Numbered from the stretch's first letter, positions 43,844-53,147 are shown. The stretch: DNA of 64,000 nt from an uncultured Myxococcales bacterium (GCA_937872925.1 CALMUT010000149.1:1-64000), one strand, 5' to 3'. The notes: a model not told the origin generated them from the sequence alone. Program-made: numbers and translations.

Positions 43844-44286
43844 TTCGCCAAGCAGTTTGCGTTCAAGCACGCGGAAACTGTGGCCCACTTCGTCAGCCCG
43901 TTGGGATTGTCCGCGATGCACTGGTCTGCCGTCTTTGACCCACAGGCGGAGGCACAATCGAAGATCGCACCGCAGTCCGTGTCGGTCTTGCATGCCGTGA
44001 TTTCACTAGCGCAGGAGCTCTGCACGCACGCGACGCAGGCTTGGCAATTCGGACCACTGCCCGCACTGCCACCACCACCAGCGGTGCCCGCGCCGCCGGC
44101 CGTGCCTGCGCTGCCACCGGTCGCGCCGCCCGCGCTGCCACCGCTTGCTGCAGTGCCGCCGCTGCCGCCGCTTGCCGCAGTGCCGCCGGCACCACCGGAT
44201 CCGGACGAATCGTCACTGCCACATCCGAAACTAAATGCAGCGACGGAACACAGGCAGACGAAGCAGGCGACAGTGGTGCGTTTCAT
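43834..44286 (-). CDS. Small lipoprotein with Gly-rich linker and Cys-rich domain
   Basis: A 150-residue protein with lipobox FGC followed by a linker of Gly, Ala and Ser repeats, and a C-terminal domain with about a dozen cysteines in helix-like spacing (CQACVACVQSSC, CKTDTDC, CLNANCLAKC). Similar short Cys-domains are common in myxobacterial lipoproteins. It is first of a two-gene unit with the 574-residue lipoprotein. Confidence 0.7.
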   Translation of the reverse strand: MKRTTVACFVCLCSVAAFSFGCGSDDSSGSGGAGGTAASGGSGGTAASGGSAGGATGGSAGTAGGAGTAGGGGSAGSGPNCQACVACVQSSCASEITACKTDTDCGAIFDCASACGSKTADQCIADNPNGLTKWATVSACLNANCLAKCQ

Positions 44287-44380
44287 GACGTAAATCTAGT
44301 CGCGGGCGCGACCGGGGGTCAACATGGCGCGGCGGAGGCGGGGCACCGCAAGCTTTGCGAGCCACGCGCTGTGGCAGCGA

Positions 44381-45223
44381 TCAATCCGCTGCGAAGCAGT
44401 AGATGCGACCGTTGCCGCCTCGCGCCTTCAGCCCGTTTTCGGAACACGACTGCGCCTCGTGTGCGGAGTTCCAGGACGGACTGAAACTAACCGTCGTCGG
44501 CGTGTCGCTGTGGCCGACCTGTGCAACACGATTGTTGGCGGCAGAGGTCCAGTCGTCACAGGTGGCGCCCGTCTTCACGGTGCCATCCGCAGCGGTGCCC
44601 GTGAGAATGTCGTGCACGCCGGACGGAACCGTGGCCCCCGTCTCGTCCATGAACAGCGCGTCCGCGGGCTTTGCAAGAATGTACCCGGGGCGATCGACGG
44701 CCGGGTCAATCGTCGGGTGGAGTGCCGTTAGGTTCGGCGAAAAGACCTCGAGCTTCTGGTTGTACCAAGGCCCGGTACCGATGCGATCCTTCGCGTGTAC
44801 CGGCGAACCAGTGCCGCCGTCTTCAACGCTCAGGTACGCGACCCACTTGGTCTTCGTGGAACCCACGGCCTGCGCCAGCTTAAGGCAATGCGCGTCGGCG
44901 CCAGCCAGGCCGCCGAGATTGCCGGTCTTGGTCACGGGCGTGCTGCTGACAAAGAAGCTCATCGCTGCCGATCCGCCGCCGCTGCCCGCGCTGCCGCTGG
45001 CCCCCGCGCTACCACTCGCGCCGCCGCTGCCGCTCGCAGCCGCGCTTCCGCCCGTCGCGCCGGCCCCCGCCGAACCACTGCTGCCGGAGCTGCCACCCGT
45101 CGCGCCGCTTCCGCCCGTCGCGCCGCTTCCGCCAGCGCCGCCGGAACCCCCGCTGTCGTCGTCTCCAGAACACGCCAACAGAGAGAAGACACACAGCCCA
45201 GCCACGAAGGATAATTTGTTCAT
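44381..45223 (-). CDS. Lipoprotein with lectin-like (endostatin/C-type-like) domain
   Basis: A 280-residue protein starting at ATG 45223. The lipobox is LLAC and a Gly/Ser/Ala linker extends to about residue 90. The C-terminal domain begins KTGNLGGLAGADAHCLKLA, then KWVAYLS, and ends with CDDWTS, SFSPSWNSAHEAQSC and GRIYCFA. This pattern is that of bacterial lectin-like domains related to endostatin/C-type lectin folds, often annotated DUF1554-like. It may bind sugar or matrix polymers at the cell surface. Confidence 0.72.
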   Translation of the reverse strand: MNKLSFVAGLCVFSLLACSGDDDSGGSGGAGGSGATGGSGATGGSSGSSGSAGAGATGGSAAASGSGGASGSAGASGSAGSGGGSAAMSFFVSSTPVTKTGNLGGLAGADAHCLKLAQAVGSTKTKWVAYLSVEDGGTGSPVHAKDRIGTGPWYNQKLEVFSPNLTALHPTIDPAVDRPGYILAKPADALFMDETGATVPSGVHDILTGTAADGTVKTGATCDDWTSAANNRVAQVGHSDTPTTVSFSPSWNSAHEAQSCSENGLKARGGNGRIYCFAAD

Positions 45224-45299
45224 GGCTCGAAGTGCAGCATGACGGCAGGCGTGTCGCAAGGCGAGGGCGCCACTATTGCGACAGACTACCGCGCTTTTC

Positions 45300-46118
45300 C
45301 TAGAGCTGGCCTTGGGTGTGTGCCGTTGCCAGCATCTGCACCGCCAAGTCCACTTCCGCGCTATTGGTAGTTGTCACGGTGCCCGGTACGGTTCCGCTTG
45401 AAACGACCAGTTTGCTCGCCAGACGATTCTGTTTCATCAGGCGTGCGTCATGCAGCGCCTGCGCTGCATGTTGCTTCAGCATGGCCAGCAAGGTTTGAAA
45501 ATTCTGATGCGCGGCGGGCGCGCGGCGATCTCCAAGACCGCCGTATCGCAATTGCGAGCTAACCAGAAGCCAAGCGCCACTGCCGCGACCGTTCAGTAGG
45601 TACGCCACGGACTCCCGTTCGTCATGGCTACGACGTTCCGTCTTGGTCACCTTCTTGCTCATGGAAAGACCTCCGGTCAACGCCGCGCGGCCCAGACTGA
45701 ACTGCTTGTGGGATGTTTCGACGCTACTCGTCTCGCTGCGGAGACGCGCAGCCGCGATCACGGCGACCAGGTCCGTCCAAGCCAGTTCGGCCCGTGAGGA
45801 CGAATTCACTTCGCCCACTAGACCGTGCGGACCGAAAACAAAGTCGCGCGGCGCAAACATCTCGTCGCCGCGCTCGACGTGCGATTCGTCGCACAGCACG
45901 GCACCGTAGCCACGCCCGCGCAACACATCCACCCATGCGGAAGCAGCTTCATGAGTCGCATTCCGTGCCAGCACTACTGGCACCGCTCCGCCAAGCGCCA
46001 CCCGCAGTTCGTACGCCCCAGCGCCGAGGAGCGGAGCCAAGGCCGCAGCCTCCGGTCCGCGCGTGGCTTCCGAAACGGCGCCCGGAGCCAGGCGGGTAAT
46101 GGCGACCGCGAACGCCAT
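45300..46118 (-). CDS. Hypothetical protein upstream-linked to OmpA gene
   Basis: A 272-residue soluble protein without a signal peptide. Residues 1-80 look like a small alpha/beta domain (AYELRVALGGAVPVVLARN). The middle has FAPRDFVFGPHGLVGEV, and the C-terminal half is helical. It starts four bases after the OmpA-family stop, so it shares a transcript with that gene. I know similar proteins from myxobacterial genomes but not a function. Confidence 0.6.
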   Translation of the reverse strand: MAFAVAITRLAPGAVSEATRGPEAAALAPLLGAGAYELRVALGGAVPVVLARNATHEAASAWVDVLRGRGYGAVLCDESHVERGDEMFAPRDFVFGPHGLVGEVNSSSRAELAWTDLVAVIAAARLRSETSSVETSHKQFSLGRAALTGGLSMSKKVTKTERRSHDERESVAYLLNGRGSGAWLLVSSQLRYGGLGDRRAPAAHQNFQTLLAMLKQHAAQALHDARLMKQNRLASKLVVSSGTVPGTVTTTNSAEVDLAVQMLATAHTQGQL

Positions 46119-46122
46119 GCCC

Positions 46123-46935
46123 TTAGATCAGCGACTTCAGATCGAGCATCTCTTCCACGTTGGGCATCAGCACCAACTCCACGCGGCGGTTCTTGCCGCG
46201 GCCCGGCTTGCTGGTGTTTTCGCTTACAGGATCTGTGTCGCCGTATCCGGACGCGCTCCAGTGTTTTGGGTCCAAACCGCCTCCACCGTTCTTGTCATCG
46301 GTTGATGCGATCAAGAACACGAGCACTTCTCGGGCGCGCATCAGCGACAGTCCCCAGTTGTCTTTGAAGGTCTCGGCTGCACGGCGCAGAGGCTGGTTAT
46401 CCGTGTGCCCCGCCACCTGGTACTGACGGTCTTTGAGGGCTTCGTCGCCGCGGATGACTTCAGCGACCTGCAGCAAGATCTTCTGACCGTCTTTTTTCAA
46501 GGCGTCGCTGCCAGAAGCGAACAGCACGTCCCCGGGCAGTGAGATGACCATGCGATTGTTGCGGATCTGCACGTTCAGTCCCAAGTTCGTGAGCTTCTCC
46601 AGCTTTTTGCGCAGCGCTTCGAAGCGCGCCTTGATGCGTTCCAGAGTCTGCGCGCGCGCCCGGTACTCTTCGAGGGCGCTCTTCATCTGTTCCAGGTTCT
46701 GGGACAATTGATCCTTAGCGCTGCCCTCGGCACTGAGCTTGACGCCCATCTTCTCGAGCTCTTCGTTCAGCTTGCGCACGCGGTCACGCTCTGCCGCCAG
46801 CTCCGCCTCCACGCCGCTGTGTTGCTTGGCCAGCGCATCGTACTTGGCAAGCTGCGCTTGCCACTCGTCTTCGGAATAGCCACAGCCCGCCACGAGGCCC
46901 AGACACACCAGAATCGTTGCGCGTTTCATCAACAT
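46123..46935 (-). CDS. OmpA-family lipoprotein with coiled coil
   Basis: A 270-residue protein; ATG 46935 or 46929. The lipobox is VAGC. A long coiled coil (about 30-125) is followed by the peptidoglycan-binding OmpA/MotB domain: LFASGSDALKKDGQ, VAGHTDNQPL, LSLMRAREV and GRGKNRRVEL. It tethers the outer membrane to peptidoglycan or couples to a motor-type complex. An acidic/Gly insert (TDDKNGGGGLDPKHW) lies within the domain. It is followed by the hypothetical at 45300. Confidence 0.88.
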   Translation of the reverse strand: MLMKRATILVCLGLVAGCGYSEDEWQAQLAKYDALAKQHSGVEAELAAERDRVRKLNEELEKMGVKLSAEGSAKDQLSQNLEQMKSALEEYRARAQTLERIKARFEALRKKLEKLTNLGLNVQIRNNRMVISLPGDVLFASGSDALKKDGQKILLQVAEVIRGDEALKDRQYQVAGHTDNQPLRRAAETFKDNWGLSLMRAREVLVFLIASTDDKNGGGGLDPKHWSASGYGDTDPVSENTSKPGRGKNRRVELVLMPNVEEMLDLKSLI

Positions 46936-46993
46936 CAGCAGACTCCCTTTCAGCTGCGCGCAGGATAGTTAAGAACCCGATTGATCGCGAGGG

Positions 46994-47464
46994 TCATGTG
47001 CCAGCGTCGCTTCGCTGTAGGACTAGCGGTGGTTTGCCCGCTCGCGCGCGGATCTTGTTCAGCGTCGACAGCACGCTGGGCCGGGACACGAGTCGGCGTT
47101 GTAGGGCGCGTTTGCCGCGAAACTCGATCAAGCCCAAGGCCACGATAATGGTCAGCAGCCCTTGTCCCGGCAGCACCAACATCGCCACACCGGCAAACAA
47201 GAGCAGAACGCCCAGCGCATTCCTGAGCAAACGCGAAGCGGTCACGGCGCCTGGCCGCTGCAAGATCGCCGAGGGCGGGTCGTCATCGTGCACGAAATAG
47301 TCTTCGGGCAGACGCGCAACCAGCCAAGGCAAAGCAAGGATACTGCCCACAAAGAACGCCAGGGAAACGCCACTGGCCCAGGCGAGCACCGGAGGCGAAA
47401 GCGCCCAGTTGAGCGCCGGGCGCACTGACTCAGGGACCCAAGGCGGCATTGCGGCGACAAGCAT
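46994..47464 (-). CDS. PGPGW-type membrane protein
   Basis: A 156-residue protein starting at ATG 47464 (47449 is an alternative). Two hydrophobic regions are clear; the second (LLLFAGVAMLVLPGQGLLTI) holds the PGQG turn of the putative PGPGW transmembrane family, followed by a basic segment (FRGKRALQRRL). Function is unknown in the family. It is divergent from the TonB-like gene at 47552. Confidence 0.65.
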   Translation of the reverse strand: MLVAAMPPWVPESVRPALNWALSPPVLAWASGVSLAFFVGSILALPWLVARLPEDYFVHDDDPPSAILQRPGAVTASRLLRNALGVLLLFAGVAMLVLPGQGLLTIIVALGLIEFRGKRALQRRLVSRPSVLSTLNKIRARAGKPPLVLQRSDAGT

Positions 47465-47551
47465 GCAGCGGCTCTGGCCTAAGCGGTAGGCCACAGCCGC
47501 GTAGCCGCCAGCCCTTGCGTTCGACTCGCGGCGCGTGTCTCATCATATCCG

Positions 47552-48274
47552 ATGTCAAAAGGCGGAGTGCCCGAGTGGTTCGGTAAGGACGAAAAACCCG
47601 GCGCCAAGCGGCGTTCGCCAATTTCGACGGAGCCCGAGGCGCCCACGGGCGGCCCGGGGCGCGGTGCGGCGTCGGCGGGGGGCAAGCCACCCCCCAGGCA
47701 ACAAGCGTTGGTGGGCGCAGCGGTGGCCGTCCTGGCAATCTCCGGAGCGGGGGTTTTCTTTGCAATGCGGACCCAACAAGGCGTCCGCGACGACGCGGCA
47801 CGCGAGGTGGCCGATCGCGCCCAGCGGGAGCGGCTGCTTGAAGCGATGAAGCAGTCGGCCGCGGAGCCCGCAGAAGAAGTGCCGGATCCGAGCGAACTTC
47901 CCTCCATCGATGAAGTGATTGCGGAAGACGAGGCCGAGGCGGACGAAGCCGACGACGCCGACGGGACGGAAGCCGCGGACGCCGCCCTCCAGGCACGCGA
48001 CAGTGCCTCTGTGCTTCAGATCACGCGCGCCCTGAACCCGGAGTTCCGGCGTTGCTACGAACAGGAGCTCAGGCTGAAGCCGAACGCCAAAGGCCGGGCA
48101 GACGTGACCCTCACGATCGCACCCGCGGGAAGCGTGACCAAGATTGTCGTTAAGCTGCAAGGCGATCTATCGGACAGCGTGAGCAGCTGCGTCAGCGGCG
48201 CCTTCAAAAAGGCGCAGTTCGAACCTGCCGCGGAAGAGGCGACCGTAAAGCTGCCGATCTTGTTGCAGCCCTGA
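47552..48274 (+). CDS. AgmX/PglI C-terminal-type TonB-like protein, second copy
   Basis: A 240-residue protein. It has a polar head of about 50 residues, one transmembrane helix (LVGAAVAVLAISGAGVFF), a strongly acidic linker (EDEAEADEADDAD), then the C-terminal domain with CYEQELRLKPNAKGR and VTLTIAPAGSV, the same motifs as the protein at 3470-4054. The linker here is acidic instead of proline-rich, so the two copies probably serve different partners. Confidence 0.75.
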   Translation: MSKGGVPEWFGKDEKPGAKRRSPISTEPEAPTGGPGRGAASAGGKPPPRQQALVGAAVAVLAISGAGVFFAMRTQQGVRDDAAREVADRAQRERLLEAMKQSAAEPAEEVPDPSELPSIDEVIAEDEAEADEADDADGTEAADAALQARDSASVLQITRALNPEFRRCYEQELRLKPNAKGRADVTLTIAPAGSVTKIVVKLQGDLSDSVSSCVSGAFKKAQFEPAAEEATVKLPILLQP

Positions 48275-48375
48275 TATTTGCAGCGCGGTTGGCGTACTGG
48301 CTCGTCGCACAAAGATCTGCAACCGATCCTGCCGCAGCGCGGCAAGTATTCTGGTTCGGGGCACCGCGGAGCGGT

Positions 48376-49092
48376 CTAGGGCGCTACTTCGAACTTGGCC
48401 CCCGCCAGCGCAGCGTCGCGCAGCGCTACGTTGGCTTCTGCGCAGTAGTCGATCATGACGTTGACTCGACAAGTAGACGAAAGATTGCGTGTGGAATGCG
48501 GACGCATGTTGTCGATTTCGTACACCCCTCCGGTCTGCATGAAGAACGTTTCGTCTCCGATGCTGAATTCGCAAAGTTCTGCCTCGGTCAGCGGGACGTG
48601 CAAGTGGTGACTGAAACGCTTCCAGTCCCGATTGTGTCCCATGTCTTTGTGGCGCGGCACACTGCCACCGGGCGCCAAGATAGCCAGGACCAGTAGATGA
48701 AGAAGCCCTGGGCCGTAGTGGGCCCGGCAAGCCTCTGTGATGCACTCCAACTCTGCGCGCAGTTCGCGCTCACGATCCAACCCCGCGGGCAACGGCAGGG
48801 CCCAGGGCGAAGCCGGAGACTCCGCGTTCACGATACCAAGTTGCAGATACCCGGTCGGGCGCATCTTGCGATATGCAATGTCCGGCGGGCGCTCTTCGCA
48901 GTCAATGTACTCGCTTCGCCGCCGCACCTCGCGCCACAGCGAGCTGTCCAGATCGTCTATCAGAGGACCAAGGTCCTGACGGACAATCTCCGCAAGCGTG
49001 TCGACACGGAGCGAAGCGATGCGCAGGTGACTGTGCTCGAGACGCATGTGTTTCCACGTACCATAGCAGATCCAAGCGTCGCTCGGTTTCAC
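48376..49092 (-). CDS. Aspartyl/asparaginyl beta-hydroxylase family Fe(II)/2-oxoglutarate enzyme
   Basis: A 238-residue protein with GTG start that overlaps the stop of the upstream gene (GTGA). It carries the family ligand set: His148 and Asp150 in PRHKDMGHN, His199 in NMRPHSTRN, with the 2-oxoglutarate Arg209 in CRVNVMIDY. Members hydroxylate Asp or Asn beta-carbons in proteins or amino acids. It ends the eight-gene minus-strand array. The Asp/Asn/Cys-rich repeats of the lipoprotein two genes upstream are a possible substrate, as eukaryotic AspH acts on EGF-like repeats; this is inference. Confidence 0.82.
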   Translation of the reverse strand: MKPSDAWICYGTWKHMRLEHSHLRIASLRVDTLAEIVRQDLGPLIDDLDSSLWREVRRRSEYIDCEERPPDIAYRKMRPTGYLQLGIVNAESPASPWALPLPAGLDRERELRAELECITEACRAHYGPGLLHLLVLAILAPGGSVPRHKDMGHNRDWKRFSHHLHVPLTEAELCEFSIGDETFFMQTGGVYEIDNMRPHSTRNLSSTCRVNVMIDYCAEANVALRDAALAGAKFEVAP

Positions 49093-50321
49093 GGGGGCCG
49101 ACGGCTCGGCCCGAGGATCCCAGCGCCGGAAATCTGAAACGGCCGCTCGAGCGTCGCGCTGTCGACCAGCCGACCGCGAACGAAGCGCAGCATAAGAGTC
49201 ACGTTGCGGTAGCAGCGACTCGTCGCGCGCTGGTAGGTGAAAAGCGCGACGTCTTTGCCAAGCGCGACAAGACTCAGCACGCGACGTATGCCAGTAAACG
49301 TAGTGTGCATCTGCGCAAGGACGTTGCGACCAAGTTGCTGCCGATTCAAAGCGTGGCGCGAATGCGACGCCACGGTGGACGTCAGAAACCCAAAGGACGT
49401 GACCAGGTAGGACGCAGCGCCCGCATCAATCGGGTCGACAAACACGTCCCAATGGTGAAATGCTTGCCGTTCTAGTGCTTCAAAGTAGGTGGCTGCTTCT
49501 GCGTCAGTTTGCCAGCGCGTTTGCGCCACCTGCGTGGGCGCACCTGGCGGGTCGGCCACCTGAAAGCGTCGAATGCCCACGGCCTTGGCGTGGGTCGGCG
49601 GGTGCAAGTCGAGGCTGGTCAGAGAACACCGCAAGAGCCGCGCGAGATCGGGCGTCCCGAAGCCTCCACCCAGATCGAAGCGTGCCTCCGCGTCGCGAGG
49701 CAGCCGCGCGAGACCGCTCTCAGGCACTTCTGCCAACCAATCGTACATGCCAATGACGGTGTTGGTCATACCGCCAAGGGCCTTGAGCAGCACGCCGGCG
49801 TCGAGTTTTCGCCGTGCCCACCCCAGCAGGCGAGCGTCAGCGCCGAAGAGACTCCGCAGACGCTGCTCCAGCTGCGCCCGCGAGTGCAAGCTGCTTGGCG
49901 CGTCGGGCTCGAGATCGAAAAGCGCGTGCTGAACGAACACCCGCAAGTACGGGATCCGCGGCTCTTGGGCGTTGAGCATGTGTAGGGTGCGCCGTGTGCT
50001 GCCGAAGTCGCGTTCATACAGCTCGAACACGATTTCCATCACAGCGTCGAAGTCACGCAACCATGAGCCGCCCATGGGGCCGGTCGGCGCCTCGGCCGTG
50101 ATGTAGTCCTGCCAGGCCGAAGGCCCAAGTTGCAGCCGCGGCACCGCCCAGGGCTGCCGCGTGGCAAGCTCGCTGACCAACTCGGTCGCCTGTGCCAAGC
50201 TCACATCGTCGTCGATGACGAGCGCCGAGAGCTCCTGCAGAATCTGTCGATTGGGCCGTTTGCTGCCCCGTGCCATCGCCTCGAGGATCTCTACGAGGCG
50301 ATCCCTCGAAGCTGTGGTCAC
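49089..50321 (-). CDS. Methyltransferase-like protein
   Basis: A 410-residue soluble protein with GTG start 50321 overlapping the previous stop (GTGA). The N-terminal 220 residues are helical without known motif. Then RFDLGGGFGTPDLARLL is followed by SLDLHPP, which reads like motifs I and II of class I S-adenosylmethionine methyltransferases. Downstream DVFVDPIDAGAASYLV occupies the post-I region. No substrate motif is seen. It sits between the MopE-repeat lipoprotein and the beta-hydroxylase-type gene and is translationally coupled to both. Confidence 0.55.
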   Translation of the reverse strand: MTTASRDRLVEILEAMARGSKRPNRQILQELSALVIDDDVSLAQATELVSELATRQPWAVPRLQLGPSAWQDYITAEAPTGPMGGSWLRDFDAVMEIVFELYERDFGSTRRTLHMLNAQEPRIPYLRVFVQHALFDLEPDAPSSLHSRAQLEQRLRSLFGADARLLGWARRKLDAGVLLKALGGMTNTVIGMYDWLAEVPESGLARLPRDAEARFDLGGGFGTPDLARLLRCSLTSLDLHPPTHAKAVGIRRFQVADPPGAPTQVAQTRWQTDAEAATYFEALERQAFHHWDVFVDPIDAGAASYLVTSFGFLTSTVASHSRHALNRQQLGRNVLAQMHTTFTGIRRVLSLVALGKDVALFTYQRATSRCYRNVTLMLRFVRGRLVDSATLERPFQISGAGILGPSRRPP

Positions 50322-52909
50322 GCCGCGCGCTTCGAGCGCCAGCGCAGTTCGGCAGCTTGCCCCCACGCCTTGTCACGCGGACCGTAGGAGCGCGTGTTGT
50401 ACTCCGCCAAGTAGCGCATGTGCGCCGCATCTTGCGGGTAGCGTCCTTCCGCGCCATTGCCGTAGCGCGCCATGCCGTGGAACGGCAGCGGCCCCACTTG
50501 AGACGTGAGATCCGTCGCCGCAGCTCCCGGGAGCGTGCGCGGTTTGAACACGAGGTCCGTGTGCAAGAACAAGGAGCGTTGCAGTCCAGCGCCCGGCGCA
50601 CGGATCCCGTCGAACTCGAGCACAACAGCGTCGCCGCGACGCATGACCACAAAGCGGTCATCGGACTGCCCAAGCAACGGCGTCACGTCGCCGTAGCGGG
50701 TAAACCTGCCGTAGGTGCGCTGCTCTTGCCTGATCTCTCCGCGGCCGTCGTCGATGGCCATTCGGGGCCGCGCCGGATCCCCTGCGTAGGGCAGAGTCGG
50801 GGCTCCCGAGAAGTTCAACTCGGCGTCCCCTGCACTGACGTCGTAGCGATCGAACTCCAGTGCTGGCGCTTCGCAGAGACGCACACGGTCGATGAACCAC
50901 ATGGTCTGCCCATCACCGGGCGCGCCGGTGTGGAGCCGAAGCTCCCACCGACCCGTCGGGGTCTCTACCTGGGACAGGTCGAAGACCAAACCTTTGCGGT
51001 CACCGCGGGGCGCACCGAGCGGCATCACTTCGCGCCAGCTGCCGTCGCGCTGTTTGACCTCCAGCCGCGCCTTCTGTCCTGCGCCAACGCTGTCGCCCCG
51101 ATTCAGACGCAAGCGCCAGCCCTCGATCACGAGCCTGGCGTGCTGCCTCGATCGAACTGCGCCAAAATCCAGCTCGTAGAAGTTGTCCTGGGCAACCTCG
51201 TGGCGCACGGCGCGGTCGTCTTGGCGCGAGATCTCGTCCCGCACATCGTGGCGCCCCATCCAGCTGGCATGCTCAGGCGCGCGCAGCGCCGCACTCGGCA
51301 GCACGACGAAGTCCCACTCGGGGGCGTCCTCGAAACTGCGAAGTGAAATCGCGCTCGAAGAAAACACCTCCGACCCTTCGGCATGTTCCACGACCGTCAG
51401 ATGCGCCTCGTCCAGGTACACAATCTCGTCCTCCGCAGCCAGCAGCTTGGCCCGGGCACGTCCGGCATCGACTCGCGCTTGGTCCAGCCGCACCCACATG
51501 GGCATGAAGTCCACGCGTTTGCCGAGGGCGCCGGGGTCTAGGTGTTTCTTGCGCCCCACCAAGGCCACACCACCAACGGTGCTCTCGTAGCGGAAACAAG
51601 TACCGTCGTCGGACAGCACGTAGGGGCAGCATGCCGGCCACTCATCGATCTGGCCGTTGCAGTTGTCATCCTTGCCGTTGCAAAGCTCGCCGGTGGGGAA
51701 CTTGGTCTGGAGGCACTTCAGGGAACCACCCGAGCAACTCAGGTTACTCTTAGCGCACTCTCCGAGCTTGCCCGCGACGGTGCACGCTGCCCCACCGCCG
51801 GGATTGCCCTCGTCGATGGAGTTGTTGCAATTATCGTCCTTGCCGTTGCAGACCTCGGTCTTGGGGAACACCGTTTGCGTGCACGACAGGCTGCCGTTGG
51901 TGCAATTCAATACGCCGGTGCGGCACTCACCGAAGAGCGACGTATTGGTACAACCCGCGCCGCCACCAGGGTTACCTTCGTCCGTAGACCCGTTGCAGTT
52001 GTCGTCCTTGTTATTGCAGATCTCGGTCTTCGAGAAGACCGTCTGCTGGCAGGAGATAGAGCCGCTGACACATTTCTGTATGCCGTTCGAACACTCCCCC
52101 TGCATGCCCGTGTTGCAATTGGCACCGCCGCCGGGATCACCGTCATCTACGGTGCCGTCGCAGTCGTCGTCGATGTTGTTGCACTGCTCGGACTTTGGCT
52201 GCTGGTTTTGCACGCATACGATCGCGCCGTTCTGACATGTGTCGGTACCGGTTGCGCAAATGCCTTGCTTACCCGTGCTGCAAGTGCCGCCACCGTCCGG
52301 GTTGCCGTTGTCCTTCAGCCCATCGCAGTCGTCGTCGATGTTGTTGCACGCTTCGGTCTGCGGCGTGACCTCACCGGCGCAGGTACTGCCCCAGGTTCCG
52401 TTTTCGCAGGTTTGGGTGCCACCCTTGCAGATACCGGTGTTCTCGGTGCCTTTGGCTCCGCCGTAGCAGGGGCGCGTCTCGTCGTTGGTACACGCACAAC
52501 CCTCGTCTGCCGTGCCGTTGCAGTTGTTGTCCAGGGTGTCGCATAGCTCCGTGCTGCCAGGCAGCGTCTCGCCGGTACACGGCGTCCACTTGCCTCCGCT
52601 GCACGTCGTCGTGCCGTCCTTGCACTCACCAATGCCCTGGGTCGCAGGTGGCCCAGTGTAGCAGGCCTGGGTCTCGTTCTCCGTGCAGCCGGTGGGTGCG
52701 TCCGGGCCCGCGTCGCCAACGCTCCCCCCGGTACCGGCGCCGCCCGTTCCGCCGCCGTTTCCGCTTCCGCCCGAGCCAGCACTCGCTCCGCTGCCGGAAG
52801 TGCCCCCGGGCCCACCGCCATCTTCACCGCTGCCGCCGCAACCGTACATGACAACGAAGCCAGAAATGGAAAGCACGCCCAGACGTATCAAGCTCGTGAT
52901 GCAACGCAT
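50318..52909 (-). CDS. MopE-repeat lipoprotein with ASPIC/UnbV-protein-like C-terminal region
   Basis: An 863-residue protein starting at ATG 52909. The lipobox is MYGC, followed by a Gly/Ser linker. Residues 75-390 contain about seven MopE-type metal-binding repeats, each with C-N-x-x-D-D-x-C-N/D-G and often DEGNPGGG (CNNIDDDCDG, CNGKDDNCNG). The C-terminal 470 residues lack such repeats; DDRFVVMRRGDAVVLEFDG and PLPFHGMARYGNG resemble the region that follows ASPIC/UnbV domains in other secreted proteins. It is probably a metal-binding surface protein. It is coupled by GTGA to the methyltransferase-like gene, and lies 209 bases after the cupin gene. Confidence 0.78.
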   Translation of the reverse strand: MRCITSLIRLGVLSISGFVVMYGCGGSGEDGGGPGGTSGSGASAGSGGSGNGGGTGGAGTGGSVGDAGPDAPTGCTENETQACYTGPPATQGIGECKDGTTTCSGGKWTPCTGETLPGSTELCDTLDNNCNGTADEGCACTNDETRPCYGGAKGTENTGICKGGTQTCENGTWGSTCAGEVTPQTEACNNIDDDCDGLKDNGNPDGGGTCSTGKQGICATGTDTCQNGAIVCVQNQQPKSEQCNNIDDDCDGTVDDGDPGGGANCNTGMQGECSNGIQKCVSGSISCQQTVFSKTEICNNKDDNCNGSTDEGNPGGGAGCTNTSLFGECRTGVLNCTNGSLSCTQTVFPKTEVCNGKDDNCNNSIDEGNPGGGAACTVAGKLGECAKSNLSCSGGSLKCLQTKFPTGELCNGKDDNCNGQIDEWPACCPYVLSDDGTCFRYESTVGGVALVGRKKHLDPGALGKRVDFMPMWVRLDQARVDAGRARAKLLAAEDEIVYLDEAHLTVVEHAEGSEVFSSSAISLRSFEDAPEWDFVVLPSAALRAPEHASWMGRHDVRDEISRQDDRAVRHEVAQDNFYELDFGAVRSRQHARLVIEGWRLRLNRGDSVGAGQKARLEVKQRDGSWREVMPLGAPRGDRKGLVFDLSQVETPTGRWELRLHTGAPGDGQTMWFIDRVRLCEAPALEFDRYDVSAGDAELNFSGAPTLPYAGDPARPRMAIDDGRGEIRQEQRTYGRFTRYGDVTPLLGQSDDRFVVMRRGDAVVLEFDGIRAPGAGLQRSLFLHTDLVFKPRTLPGAAATDLTSQVGPLPFHGMARYGNGAEGRYPQDAAHMRYLAEYNTRSYGPRDKAWGQAAELRWRSKRAA

Positions 52910-53087
52910 GAAGGAGGTCTCCCTGTTCGGAAGTGTTCCACGCGGCAACCAACTCGTAAATTGATCTAAGACGAAACTACACCGCTCACCTTTACCCACA
53001 TTGGTGGCGGAGGGCGTGACGCCGACGAGGGTAGTGAACTGTTCGGCCGCGCTCGTATCAGCCGCGCAAGCATCGGCCGCGCACGCC

Positions 53088-53147
53088 GGTGCGGTTCAAC
53101 CCCGCACGTAGGTGCGATTCAACCCCGCACGTAGGTGCGGTTCAACA
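53088..53147. repeat. 23-base tandem duplication over the cupin gene end
   Basis: GGTGCGGTTCAACCCCGCAC plus GTA is present at 53088-53110, again at 53111-53133 with one change, and in part at 53134-53147. The second and third copies encode the last residues and the stop of the cupin gene; the first lies beyond the stop. It looks like a recent slippage duplication of a gene end. Confidence 0.8.
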
